A DNA stretch of 64,000 nucleotides, from assembly GCA_964577275.1 (NCBI GenBank), contig CAZNYR010000001.1, positions 1-64,000 of the forward strand. Direction: 5' to 3'. The notes below the pieces were generated by a model that saw only the letters and a program-made list of their open reading frames with translations, did no database searches and had not been told where the DNA came from. Both the position numbers and the translations under genes were made by a program. The DNA is from UBA2561 sp964577275 (lineage in GTDB: Bacteria > Bacteroidota > Bacteroidia > Cytophagales > Thermoflexibacteraceae). Shown here piece by piece: positions 56,106 to 63,395 of the stretch; the stretch's first letter is position 1; every line of letters starts with the position of its first letter.

Positions 56106-56684
56106 TTAGTTACCGATGACTACTTTGGCATATCGAATGACCTTATCCTCAATTTGATAGCCTTTTTCGATGACATCAATAATTTTGCCTTTTGTCTCTT
56201 CGGAAGGAGCTGGAATCTGTGCGATTGCCTCATGCAAATCAGGATTGAATGCTTCACCTTTTGCCTGCATTTCCTGTACGCCTTGTTGGGCTAATATTTT
56301 CAGAAACTTATTCATAATGAGGTCAAAACCATTTTTCAACGAATCAAGGTTTGGTTCTTGTGCCTCCTCATAAGACTTTTTGGCACGGTCAAAGTCATCA
56401 ATAACCGAGAGCAAATCAACGATAATTTTTTCGCCCGCCGTTTTGGTTAATTCCAATTTTTCTCTGGCGGTCCGCCGCCGAAAATTCTCAAAATCAGAAT
56501 ATAGTCGTAGATATTTCTCCTTCGTTTCGCCTAATTGTTGGCGCAAAGCAACAATATTATCCGTATCCTGCTGTTTTTCAGGCGATTCGGATGTTTCCTC
56601 TGTATTGGAAGTTGATTCTTCGCTTTGTGGAGCATCGACCTGCTCTTGAGTTTCTTCTTTATTTTCGATATGTTTCTCTTCCAT
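56106..56684 (-). CDS. grpE: Nucleotide exchange factor GrpE
   Basis: GrpE releases ADP from DnaK. The 192-residue protein has a very acidic, Glu/Gln/Ser-rich N-terminal 50 residues (HIENKEETQEQVDAPQSEES), a long paired helix (about 50-110: LRLYSDFENFRRRTAREKLE, with the family NFRRR signature), and the C-terminal beta domain ending GYQIEDKVIRYAKVVIGN, which matches the usual GYxLxDRVLRPAxVxV end. It heads the grpE-dnaJ operon. A long leader (56685-56885) upstream lacks a clear TAnnTTTG box and CIRCE. Confidence 0.94.
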   Translation of the reverse strand: MEEKHIENKEETQEQVDAPQSEESTSNTEETSESPEKQQDTDNIVALRQQLGETKEKYLRLYSDFENFRRRTAREKLELTKTAGEKIIVDLLSVIDDFDRAKKSYEEAQEPNLDSLKNGFDLIMNKFLKILAQQGVQEMQAKGEAFNPDLHEAIAQIPAPSEETKGKIIDVIEKGYQIEDKVIRYAKVVIGN

Positions 56685-56825
56685 AATAATCTTCTATGAT
56701 TTGAAGTTAGGTTTAGGCAACGAATTTTGGGAATAATTTTCCGATTGCCAAACGTCAAGTTGATGACGACAGACAAAAGTCAATTTTATTGCCAAAGCAC
56801 CATAAACTGACATTTTGACATAAAA

Positions 56826-56856
56826 AAAGTCTCTACCTAAGAAAGATAGAGACTTT
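56826..56856 (-). terminator. Terminator after the RRM-protein gene
   Basis: AAAGTCTCTA (56826-56835) pairs with TAGAGACTTT (56847-56856); on the minus strand it is followed by seven T residues. Confidence 0.85.
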
Positions 56857-56885
56857 GAACAAAAAATAATATTGAAATAACTTCG

Positions 56886-57197
56886 TTAATATCTTCTGTC
56901 TGAGCTGTAACCGCCGCCACCATAACCACCGCTATTTCGGTTGTTATCTCGTCGCTCACGAGGTTCTGCTTTTTTGACTACGATGGTACGTCCGTCCATC
57001 TCTGTATCATTCAAAGCATTGATAGCGTTACGACCTTGGTCGTCATCGTTCATTTCAACGAAAGCATATCCTTTGGAATTGCCTGTAAATTTGTCCATCA
57101 CTACTTTGATAGAATCTACTGTTCCGAATTCCTCGAATGCTGTTCGTAAGTCGGATTCTTGAGTATCATAACTCAATCTTGCTACAAAAATATTCAT
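56886..57197 (-). CDS. RRM-domain RNA-binding protein
   Basis: The 103-residue protein is a single RNA-recognition motif (1-80) with RNP2 (IFVARL, residues 3-8) and RNP1 (KGYAFVEM, about 43-50), plus a Gly/Arg/Asn-rich tail (NNRNSGGYGGGGYSSDRRY). These small RRM proteins, like cyanobacterial Rbp proteins, are common in Bacteroidota and bind single-stranded RNA. Targets are not known here. It is a monocistronic gene with a good terminator and a -7 box TATATTTG on the minus strand at 57291-57298, which suggests a separately regulated, possibly abundant transcript. Confidence 0.92.
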   Translation of the reverse strand: MNIFVARLSYDTQESDLRTAFEEFGTVDSIKVVMDKFTGNSKGYAFVEMNDDDQGRNAINALNDTEMDGRTIVVKKAEPRERRDNNRNSGGYGGGGYSSDRRY

Positions 57198-57290
57198 GAA
57201 TAAAAATTTAAAAATAAAAAAAATAAATAATTAGCTTTTGAGTTGTGTTTTTTATAAAAACTCTAACCACTAACTTGATACAAATATACG

Positions 57291-57298
57291 TAAATTAT
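57291..57298 (-). promoter_or_regulatory. -7 box of the RRM-protein gene
   Basis: The plus-strand CAAATATA reads TATATTTG on the minus strand and fits TAnnTTTG. The leader would be about 85 bases. A partial -33 match (ATTG) is about 22 bases further. Confidence 0.45.
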
Positions 57299-57379
57299 TT
57301 TTAGAAGTGGCATATATTTTCAATAATTTGAAAATAAATATTTCAGATTTTTTTTGGAGCTATTCCAAATGATTGAAAA

Positions 57380-58345
57380 TTATATTTCGTCACCGTAGGG
57401 CAATACCTCTGAAAAAAGGCTACTATCGACCACAAAGCCTAATTTGGCACGAAATTTCTTGCGTCCGCTTTGCTCGATGCGTACTATTTTTTGGCGAGTT
57501 TGGTCATAATAATCCCACGCCAAAACTTTATTTCCTTTGAGATTTCGGTTCGATTTATCAAACACGAAGCCTTCCCGAAAGTCTTCTCGATAAAATTTCA
57601 AATCGCCATAATGTAAAATCGTGGGTGGATTTTGATTTTGTAAAATCTCTTTATCTAAATCCTCTCGAATGCTATGCAAATTAATCTCTTCGGCGACCTG
57701 TGTGTTCCAAGTGCCGTGCTGATACCAAACACTCAAAAACTGCCGTTGCGTATCATTTTTGAGAACAAACTCACGCTCGACCAGACCGCTGTCCCAGTCG
57801 TACTGGTTTTCATTTTTGACTTCCCATGTTTTTAGTCCGTAATCGACCAAATAGCCTATTTTCAGGTTTTCGATTTGTAAATTCAAGGGGTCATCTTCGA
57901 GCTGTAAAGTTCGGGGTTGTCGTGCTTCAATCTGCCTAAGTGGTTCATTTACATGGAGTTTAGACAAATAATTTGGTGTGCGTCCTTTTCCAGCATGGAC
58001 TTGATGTCGATACATGACCTCGCGCAAGCATTCATCGGCGATGCGGTCATTGACTGCCCGAATCATGCTGGGCATTCGGATTAAATCAATCAAAAACCAA
58101 ATCCCTCCGCCCATAAAAGTGAGCGTATAAAATATGAATAAAATGATTTTGTTGGTGTATAAATAATGAAATCCAAAGGGCGAAAGCCATTGCAATAAGT
58201 AGGCAACTGCCAAATCTTTGGAACGTTTCCGATATTCACGCAAAAAATCCTTCTGGACATCTTCGGGTAATTGCCTGAGTTGATTGGTAATCGCAAAAGG
58301 CAATTTTCGGTCTAATTGGTATGGGATAATGGCTTTAGACATCAA
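57380..58345 (-). CDS. TM2-DUF4178 membrane protein
   Basis: The 321-residue protein has, after a charged start, a TM2-type pair of membrane segments with the conserved loop (residues 43-100: AYLLQWLSPFGFHYLYTNKI, then GGGIWFLIDLIRMPSMI). A long polar part follows; from about residue 160 it resembles DUF4178 (IGYLVDYGLKTWEVKNENQY, GLVEREFVLKNDTQRQFLSV). The role of neither domain is well defined; this combination is known in Bacteroidota. The N-terminal 40 residues (Arg/Lys-rich) are likely cytoplasmic. It is a single-gene unit. Confidence 0.75.
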   Translation of the reverse strand: MMSKAIIPYQLDRKLPFAITNQLRQLPEDVQKDFLREYRKRSKDLAVAYLLQWLSPFGFHYLYTNKIILFIFYTLTFMGGGIWFLIDLIRMPSMIRAVNDRIADECLREVMYRHQVHAGKGRTPNYLSKLHVNEPLRQIEARQPRTLQLEDDPLNLQIENLKIGYLVDYGLKTWEVKNENQYDWDSGLVEREFVLKNDTQRQFLSVWYQHGTWNTQVAEEINLHSIREDLDKEILQNQNPPTILHYGDLKFYREDFREGFVFDKSNRNLKGNKVLAWDYYDQTRQKIVRIEQSGRKKFRAKLGFVVDSSLFSEVLPYGDEI

Positions 58346-58793
58346 ATAAATAGAGTTAAACGTGTATTTTTATTAAGGACGTTGTATTTTATCAAAAAGA
58401 TTCAAAACCTTGCCAAAGTGTGTGTTATAACCCTCTCTATCAGTAGAGGTTATCACAATAATTTAATTTTTAGTAGGCTGTGAGGACACAGCTCACAGCG
58501 TTTGTGTCTATCTCGATGCACTATACCAAATATTGCGTGCTACTCTGATAGCAAAAATAAGCAATAAAGTTCAGGGTTTAGGCTTGCGGTTTATGATTTT
58601 TTGGGGCTTGGTCAGAACGTATTTGGGCGCAATTCGGAGTAAATTTTGTATGTTTGCCTCAAATTCTGACCATATGCCATGATTTTGTTCGAGAAAATGC
58701 AATTCTTAGGATATTATTTATTGATAATCAATGCATTACAGAACGATGTAATTTTTGCCAAATCTTTGTGATTCACTAAAAATAGTTCAGAAA
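58346..58793. other. Gene-free interval between the TM2 gene and ftsY
   Basis: It contains a perfect 8-bp hairpin GCTGTGAG/CTCACAGC (58477-58499), a smaller CCTCT/AGAGG hairpin before it, a promoter for ftsY (58622-58656) and one copy of the TGATAATCA palindrome (58720-58738). The TM2 gene and ftsY diverge from here. An RNA gene cannot be excluded, but none is recognisable. Confidence 0.5.
58622..58656 (+). promoter_or_regulatory. Promoter upstream of ftsY
   Basis: TTTG at 58622-58625 and TATGTTTG at 58649-58656, 23 bases apart, fit the -33/-7 consensus at the long end of the usual spacing. The leader to the ATG at 58794 would be about 130 bases. Confidence 0.45.
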
Positions 58794-59942
58794 ATGGGGA
58801 TTTTTAACAAAATTTTCAAGGGAAAAAAAACGGAGGACGAAGCCAAATCCACCACGCCAAACGAAATACCAGCACAGGCAGAGGTTGCTGAAACGCCCGA
58901 AGTTGCCCAGTCCATTCCTGTGCCATCGCAGCCCGAAATCCCTCCGAAGGAAGAGAAAAAGAGCTGGCTAAATCGTTTGGGAATCAAGCAGAAAACCAAA
59001 GAAGAGCAAAAAGAAACACTCGATAAAAGTTTAGAAAAGACCAAAGAAAGTTTTTTCGGGAAAATCAGTAAGGCGGTGGCTGGTAAATCCAAAGTCGATG
59101 ATGAAATTCTTGACCAACTCGAAGAAATTTTGATTACTTCGGATGTGGGCGTGGAAACTACCATCAAAATTATTCAGCGTATCGAAGCCCGTGTTGCTCA
59201 AGATAAATACTTGAATGCCAGTGATTTGAATGAAATTTTACGAAATGAAATTGCTACTTTATTAATTCAGAATCAGACCGATGACCCACACGAATTTAGG
59301 TTGCCTCAAGATAAAAAACCGTATGTTTTGTTGGTCGTTGGAGTCAATGGCGTAGGCAAAACTACCACTATCGGCAAGCTCGCCGCTCAATATAAGTTGC
59401 AGGGCTATAAGGTCATTTTGGGAGCTGCGGATACATTTCGGGCGGCAGCCGTTGACCAAATTATGCTTTGGGGCGAACGTGTTGGCGTGCCTGTGGTTTC
59501 GCACGGCATGAACACAGACCCTGCTTCGGTGGCTTATGATGCGGTCAAAAAAGGGGTAGAGGATGGTGCTGATTTGGTCATTATTGATACGGCAGGGCGG
59601 TTACATACCCACGTCAATTTGATGAAGGAACTCTCTAAAATTAAGCGCGTTACACAAAAAATCATCCCTGATTCGCCGCATGATATTATGTTAGTTTTGG
59701 ACGGAAGTACGGGGCAAAATGCCTTTATTCAGGCACAAGAATTTACCAAAGCCACAGAAGTTACTTCCTTGACAATCACCAAGTTAGATGGCACGGCAAA
59801 AGGTGGCGTAGTCATTGGCGTATCCGACCAATTTCAGATTCCCGTCAGATACATTGGCGTAGGCGAAAGTGTAGAAGATTTACAGATTTTTAATCGGCGC
59901 GAATTTGTGGATTCACTTTTCGGTGGAAAAACATTAAAATAA
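58794..59942 (+). CDS. ftsY: Signal recognition particle receptor FtsY
   Basis: FtsY docks SRP-bound ribosomes at the membrane and works as a GTPase with Ffh. The ATG at 58794 (MGIFNKIFKGK) is a typical start; a longer reading from 58755 adds residues not seen in homologues. It has 382 residues. The N-terminal 80 residues are the acidic/Lys-rich A region (EEKKSWLNRLGIKQKTKEEQ). The N domain helices follow, then the G domain with G1 (GVNGVGKTTT), the DTFRAAA motif, DTAGR and TKLDGTAKGG. The C-terminal end, RYIGVGESVEDLQIFNRREFV, is the family end. A palindromic terminator follows. Confidence 0.96.
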   Translation: MGIFNKIFKGKKTEDEAKSTTPNEIPAQAEVAETPEVAQSIPVPSQPEIPPKEEKKSWLNRLGIKQKTKEEQKETLDKSLEKTKESFFGKISKAVAGKSKVDDEILDQLEEILITSDVGVETTIKIIQRIEARVAQDKYLNASDLNEILRNEIATLLIQNQTDDPHEFRLPQDKKPYVLLVVGVNGVGKTTTIGKLAAQYKLQGYKVILGAADTFRAAAVDQIMLWGERVGVPVVSHGMNTDPASVAYDAVKKGVEDGADLVIIDTAGRLHTHVNLMKELSKIKRVTQKIIPDSPHDIMLVLDGSTGQNAFIQAQEFTKATEVTSLTITKLDGTAKGGVVIGVSDQFQIPVRYIGVGESVEDLQIFNRREFVDSLFGGKTLK

Positions 59943-59954
59943 AGTTGTATAAAG

Positions 59955-59989
59955 ATTTGATAATCAGCAATCACTGATTATCAAATTTT
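59955..59989 (+). terminator. Terminator after ftsY, made of two TGATWATCA copies
   Basis: A perfect 13-bp stem, ATTTGATAATCAG (59955-59967) with CTGATTATCAAAT (59974-59986) around a six-base loop, is followed by TTT. The two arms are two opposite copies of the window's recurrent palindrome. Confidence 0.7.
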
Positions 59990-60073
59990 GACCAAAGTAA
60001 AAATAAGTGTGCATGAAACCTTCGGTCAGGCTTCGTAATTTTGAAAAAATCCAATTTTATTGGTGAAATAAAT

Positions 60074-61033
60074 TCACAAACTGCCCTCCATTTTTTGTCC
60101 TAAAGCAATAATATCTTCGATGCGCGCCAAGTCAGCGAGCCATTTTTCGGGGATTTCGTCAATGCCATAAATCATGCCCGCAAGTCCACCCGCTACTCCT
60201 GCGGTGGTGTCAGTGTCTTCGCCCAAATTAACGGCTGTCAAAACGGTTGATTTGTAGCTATTTGCGGTCATTACTGCCCATAAACCTGCTTCGAGCGTAT
60301 CGACTACGGAATCCGAGGTATTGATTTGAGCTTCGGGAAAATCAGCAATATTTCGAGATAAAATACGGCTAAACTTCTGAATTTCAGCTTGTTTAAAATT
60401 CGATTGAGTAACAAATTTGGATACTGTTTTTTGCATCTTTTGGTAAGCTATTTTGCGAGAATCACCCAAAACGAGCCTTCTGGCAAATTCGATGAGTACA
60501 AAACACGCCAAAATTGAGCGCAGATGCCCGTGTGTCAGAGCAGAAACATCACGCACTTTCTGGAATCTTTCGGACAATGGTTTATCTAATAAATAAAAAA
60601 CTAAGGGCAAAATTCGGACTAAAGCACCATTCGTAACAATTTCAGAATCAGCTTCATAGTCGGCAATCGGCGTTACTTTTTCCTTCAAATAAATCAAGGC
60701 ACTTAATCGAGAAATAGCCCGTTTGGTATCAAATTCAATATCAAAAACTTCACCTCGTGCCGTCCAGTAATCGCGCGAGTTCCAATGGACAAATTTGGCG
60801 GCAATATCCTGTAAATCATAGTTTTGGCACAAACTTTCTGCCAAGCAAAACGCCAAGGAACTCTCGTCTGACCACGTCCCACGAGGCTGAAAATGCGTGC
60901 CGTATGCTCGCATATCCTGCACGGGATGTTTTTTGAGTTCTTCCCGACTGAATGATTCGACAGGAACACCCAAGGCATCGCCCACCGCAAGTCCGATTAA
61001 AGTCGCTTTTATAAGGTTGTGTTCTGAGGTCAT
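60074..61033 (-). CDS. ADP-ribosylglycohydrolase family protein
   Basis: The 319-residue protein has the DraG/ARH fold: the opening GLAVGDALGVPVE (about 14-26), the metal site GTWSDESSLAFCLAESL (about 52-68) and the later GEDTDTTAGVAGGLAGMIYG near residue 270. Such enzymes remove ADP-ribose from proteins, nucleic acids or small molecules; the substrate here is unknown. The first metal site reads SDES where most members have TDDT or SDDS, so Glu57 replaces an Asp. That may change metal affinity but does not rule out activity. No neighbouring ADP-ribosyltransferase is seen. Confidence 0.88.
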   Translation of the reverse strand: MTSEHNLIKATLIGLAVGDALGVPVESFSREELKKHPVQDMRAYGTHFQPRGTWSDESSLAFCLAESLCQNYDLQDIAAKFVHWNSRDYWTARGEVFDIEFDTKRAISRLSALIYLKEKVTPIADYEADSEIVTNGALVRILPLVFYLLDKPLSERFQKVRDVSALTHGHLRSILACFVLIEFARRLVLGDSRKIAYQKMQKTVSKFVTQSNFKQAEIQKFSRILSRNIADFPEAQINTSDSVVDTLEAGLWAVMTANSYKSTVLTAVNLGEDTDTTAGVAGGLAGMIYGIDEIPEKWLADLARIEDIIALGQKMEGSL

Positions 61034-61301
61034 TGTTTTCTAAATGTTGTTGTTTCAGGAATAAGATGTAAGATTACTTTTTATCGAAATATGCTACATA
61101 AATTGTTCCAGAACGTGTACTTTTTTGGTTTTGAAAGAAATTTTTTAACGTTATGATTTACTTATCGCGCAGGCTACTAAATTTTTCGCACAAATACAAT
61201 TCCCCAAATAAATTTGTGCAAACATTTTTCGAGCAGAAACACCTGAAAAAAATTGGATTAAACGCTTCAATTTTATATCTAAATTATTGATAATCAAGAA
61301 T

Positions 61302-62438
61302 TTATGCTAATCTAAATGCCCGAATGAGTCGTCCAATCTGTGCGGCAGTTTTCTGAATTAAAATTGGTGCATTTTTCACCGAATCCTCGCTGGAAAGCGG
61401 TCTATCGGTAATCGAAAAAATAGCGGTCATGCCTGCCTGATGTAAGGTTTCGGTCTTATTTTCAACCATTCCTGCAATGCCAATACACGGGATGCCGTGC
61501 TTTTTGGCAAGGCGTGCCATCCCAAAAGGTAATTTCCCAAAGGGCGTTTGGGCATCAATTCGTCCTTCGCCCGTGATGACAAAATCGGTATTGGGCAGGT
61601 ATTTTTCGACCTCAATAAGTTCAGAAATTAACTGAAAACCGTTGCATAATTCGGTATTCAAGAAGGCATAAAACCCTGCGCCTAAGCCGCCTGCTGCGCC
61701 CGCACCTTCCACGTCCGAAATGGCTTTATCAAACTGATTTAGAACGACTTGATAAAATTTTTGTAAGGCATTTTCCAGTATTTCGATTTGTGCTTGGGTT
61801 GCGCCTTTTTGTTGGGCATAAGTACGCGTGGCACCATTTTTGCCTAACAAGGGGTTAGAAACATCGCACGCCACCCGAAAACTGGCATCTTTGAGGCGCA
61901 AATCTAAGCCTGATAAATCAATTTGATACAATTTTTGGAGTTCTGCGCCTCCATTTTGGAGTAATTTTCCGTTTTTATCCAGAAATTTTGCGCCCAAAGC
62001 CTGCATCATGCCCAAGCCCGCATCGTTGGTTGCGCTACCTCCTAAACCAATAATAAACTTTCGACAACCATGCGCTAAAGCATTGATAATCAGTTCACCA
62101 ACGCCATAAGATGAGGTTATTAATGGATTTTTTTCGTGAGCATCAAGCAAAGGCAATCCGATGATTTTTGCCGTTTCGATGACGGCTGTTCCGTCTGCCA
62201 AAATCCCGAATTCAGTCGTCATTTTTCGTCCGATGGGGTCGGTAGCTTCCATGCTAACTATCTGATTTTGAGCATTTTTTGTAATGACACTTAGTGTTCC
62301 TTCGCCGCCATCTGCTTGGGGCATGACCACCATTTTGGCGCGCGGAAAAACTTCAGTAAGTCCTATGACGATATTTTCGGCGACCGCTTCAGCCGATAAA
62401 CATCTTTTGAATGAATCTGGGGCGATAATGATTCTCAT
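61302..62438 (-). CDS. Glycerate kinase
   Basis: The 378-residue protein belongs to the GlxK/GarK family, which phosphorylates D-glycerate to 2-phosphoglycerate (or 3-phosphoglycerate in some members). The start MRIIIAPDSFKRCLSAEAVA and PQADGGEGTLSVI (about 38-52) are diagnostic, as are LGGSATNDAGLGMMQALGA (about 125-143), the later GAGAAGGLGAGFYAFL and the VITGEGRIDAQTPFGKLP block near 288. It would feed glycerate from sugar-acid or photorespiratory-type breakdown into glycolysis. It is alone; the gene before it on the same strand has its own terminator. Confidence 0.92.
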   Translation of the reverse strand: MRIIIAPDSFKRCLSAEAVAENIVIGLTEVFPRAKMVVMPQADGGEGTLSVITKNAQNQIVSMEATDPIGRKMTTEFGILADGTAVIETAKIIGLPLLDAHEKNPLITSSYGVGELIINALAHGCRKFIIGLGGSATNDAGLGMMQALGAKFLDKNGKLLQNGGAELQKLYQIDLSGLDLRLKDASFRVACDVSNPLLGKNGATRTYAQQKGATQAQIEILENALQKFYQVVLNQFDKAISDVEGAGAAGGLGAGFYAFLNTELCNGFQLISELIEVEKYLPNTDFVITGEGRIDAQTPFGKLPFGMARLAKKHGIPCIGIAGMVENKTETLHQAGMTAIFSITDRPLSSEDSVKNAPILIQKTAAQIGRLIRAFRLA

Positions 62439-62548
62439 ACGTACATTTTTTCAGAGTGATAAAAACTTTGAAAGTACGGTATTTTCTTTGAAAAATAGAA
62501 ATCCAAACTGTTAATTTATAGGAATATTTTTGGTGGATATAAAAAAAT

Positions 62549-62577
62549 TGCCAAAACCCGTGATTTGGGTTTTGGCA
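62549..62577 (-). terminator. Terminator after the lipoprotein gene
   Basis: A perfect 11-bp stem TGCCAAAACCC/GGGTTTTGGCA (62549-62559 and 62567-62577) is followed on the minus strand by a T run, ending the 62616-63272 transcript before the glycerate kinase gene. Confidence 0.85.
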
Positions 62578-62615
62578 CGAATCCAAAAAAATCGTCAGAA
62601 AGTGCTTGCCGAAAA

Positions 62616-63272
62616 TTATTTTTTGAGTTTGGCTTCGTTAGCGATTTTGATTTTGCCTGCCAAAATTTCGTTAATATTTCCGCTCAAACTCAATTCTTTT
62701 TTGTTTGTATGTAATTTATAATCTCGATTGGTAGATTTTTTGAATTTTTCGGAAGTCCGCATGATGTGTTTATAGGAGGCACGCTGAAGCATATTTTTGG
62801 CTTCCTGCTCGTGGGTTTCATCGAGGGTTTCAAGTACTCTTTTAAGGTAAAAATTACTGGAACGTATGAGGGTTTTTTTGGTAAAATCATAGATTTCGAG
62901 AGGTTCTGGCGGATAATCACCTTCTTGGGTATTCATGCTGGAGAGCGCATGGTTGAGTGCATCGGTATTTTTAAAACGAAATTGTACCCCAAAAATATAT
63001 TTTTTAAGGTCTTTGATGCCTTTTGCTTCCGAAATTCCATCGAGTTGATTGAGGCGTTTGGCACTCCGAATAAATGCGGAATCTAATCCGACCAAAGGCA
63101 TTTCTGAATCATTTATCTTCTTGTTAATCAGGTGTTTACTTTGTGCCATATCCAAAATCAAGGCATATTTTCCCGAACCATCCGCCCGAATACTAATCTC
63201 TTCTCTCAATTCAAAACAACTGGTTAAGCTGCATAAACTAAAGAGTACAAAACAGATGTAATGTAATTTCAT
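62616..63272 (-). CDS. Lipoprotein of unknown function
   Basis: The 218-residue protein has a lipoprotein signal (hydrophobic residues 5-14, lipobox LTSC with Cys at 19). The mature start, ELREEISIRADGSGKYALILD, resembles the first beta-hairpin of lipoproteins with a 'dGsG' turn, such as the LppM type, but the match is short. The rest is mixed, with a Lys-rich helix at the end. It stands alone with a strong terminator, so it is not operonic with the glycerate kinase gene. Function unknown. Confidence 0.62.
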   Translation of the reverse strand: MKLHYICFVLFSLCSLTSCFELREEISIRADGSGKYALILDMAQSKHLINKKINDSEMPLVGLDSAFIRSAKRLNQLDGISEAKGIKDLKKYIFGVQFRFKNTDALNHALSSMNTQEGDYPPEPLEIYDFTKKTLIRSSNFYLKRVLETLDETHEQEAKNMLQRASYKHIMRTSEKFKKSTNRDYKLHTNKKELSLSGNINEILAGKIKIANEAKLKK

Positions 63273-63326
63273 AAAATTGCTTTTTTAATTTTCTTAGATT
63301 CAAATTAAATGGTATTGCGTATTAAG

Positions 63327-63357
63327 ACGATATAATTATTTGAAAATCAATAAATTA
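63327..63357. repeat. Dispersed repeat, copy 2
   Basis: These 31 bases are identical to 44097-44127. The copy lies in the gap between the lipoprotein start and the 3' end of the TSUP transporter gene. Confidence 0.75.
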
Positions 63358-63395
63358 CATTTCAAATTTCAAACGAAATTCATATCGGTACCGAA

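Noticed and set aside
56685..56885. CIRCE heat-shock operator before grpE
   Set aside because: No TTAGCACTC-N9-GAGTGCTAA or close variant is present.
58477..58499. Hairpin as part of an RNA gene
   Set aside because: One 8-bp stem without other conserved parts or a terminator cannot support an RNA call.
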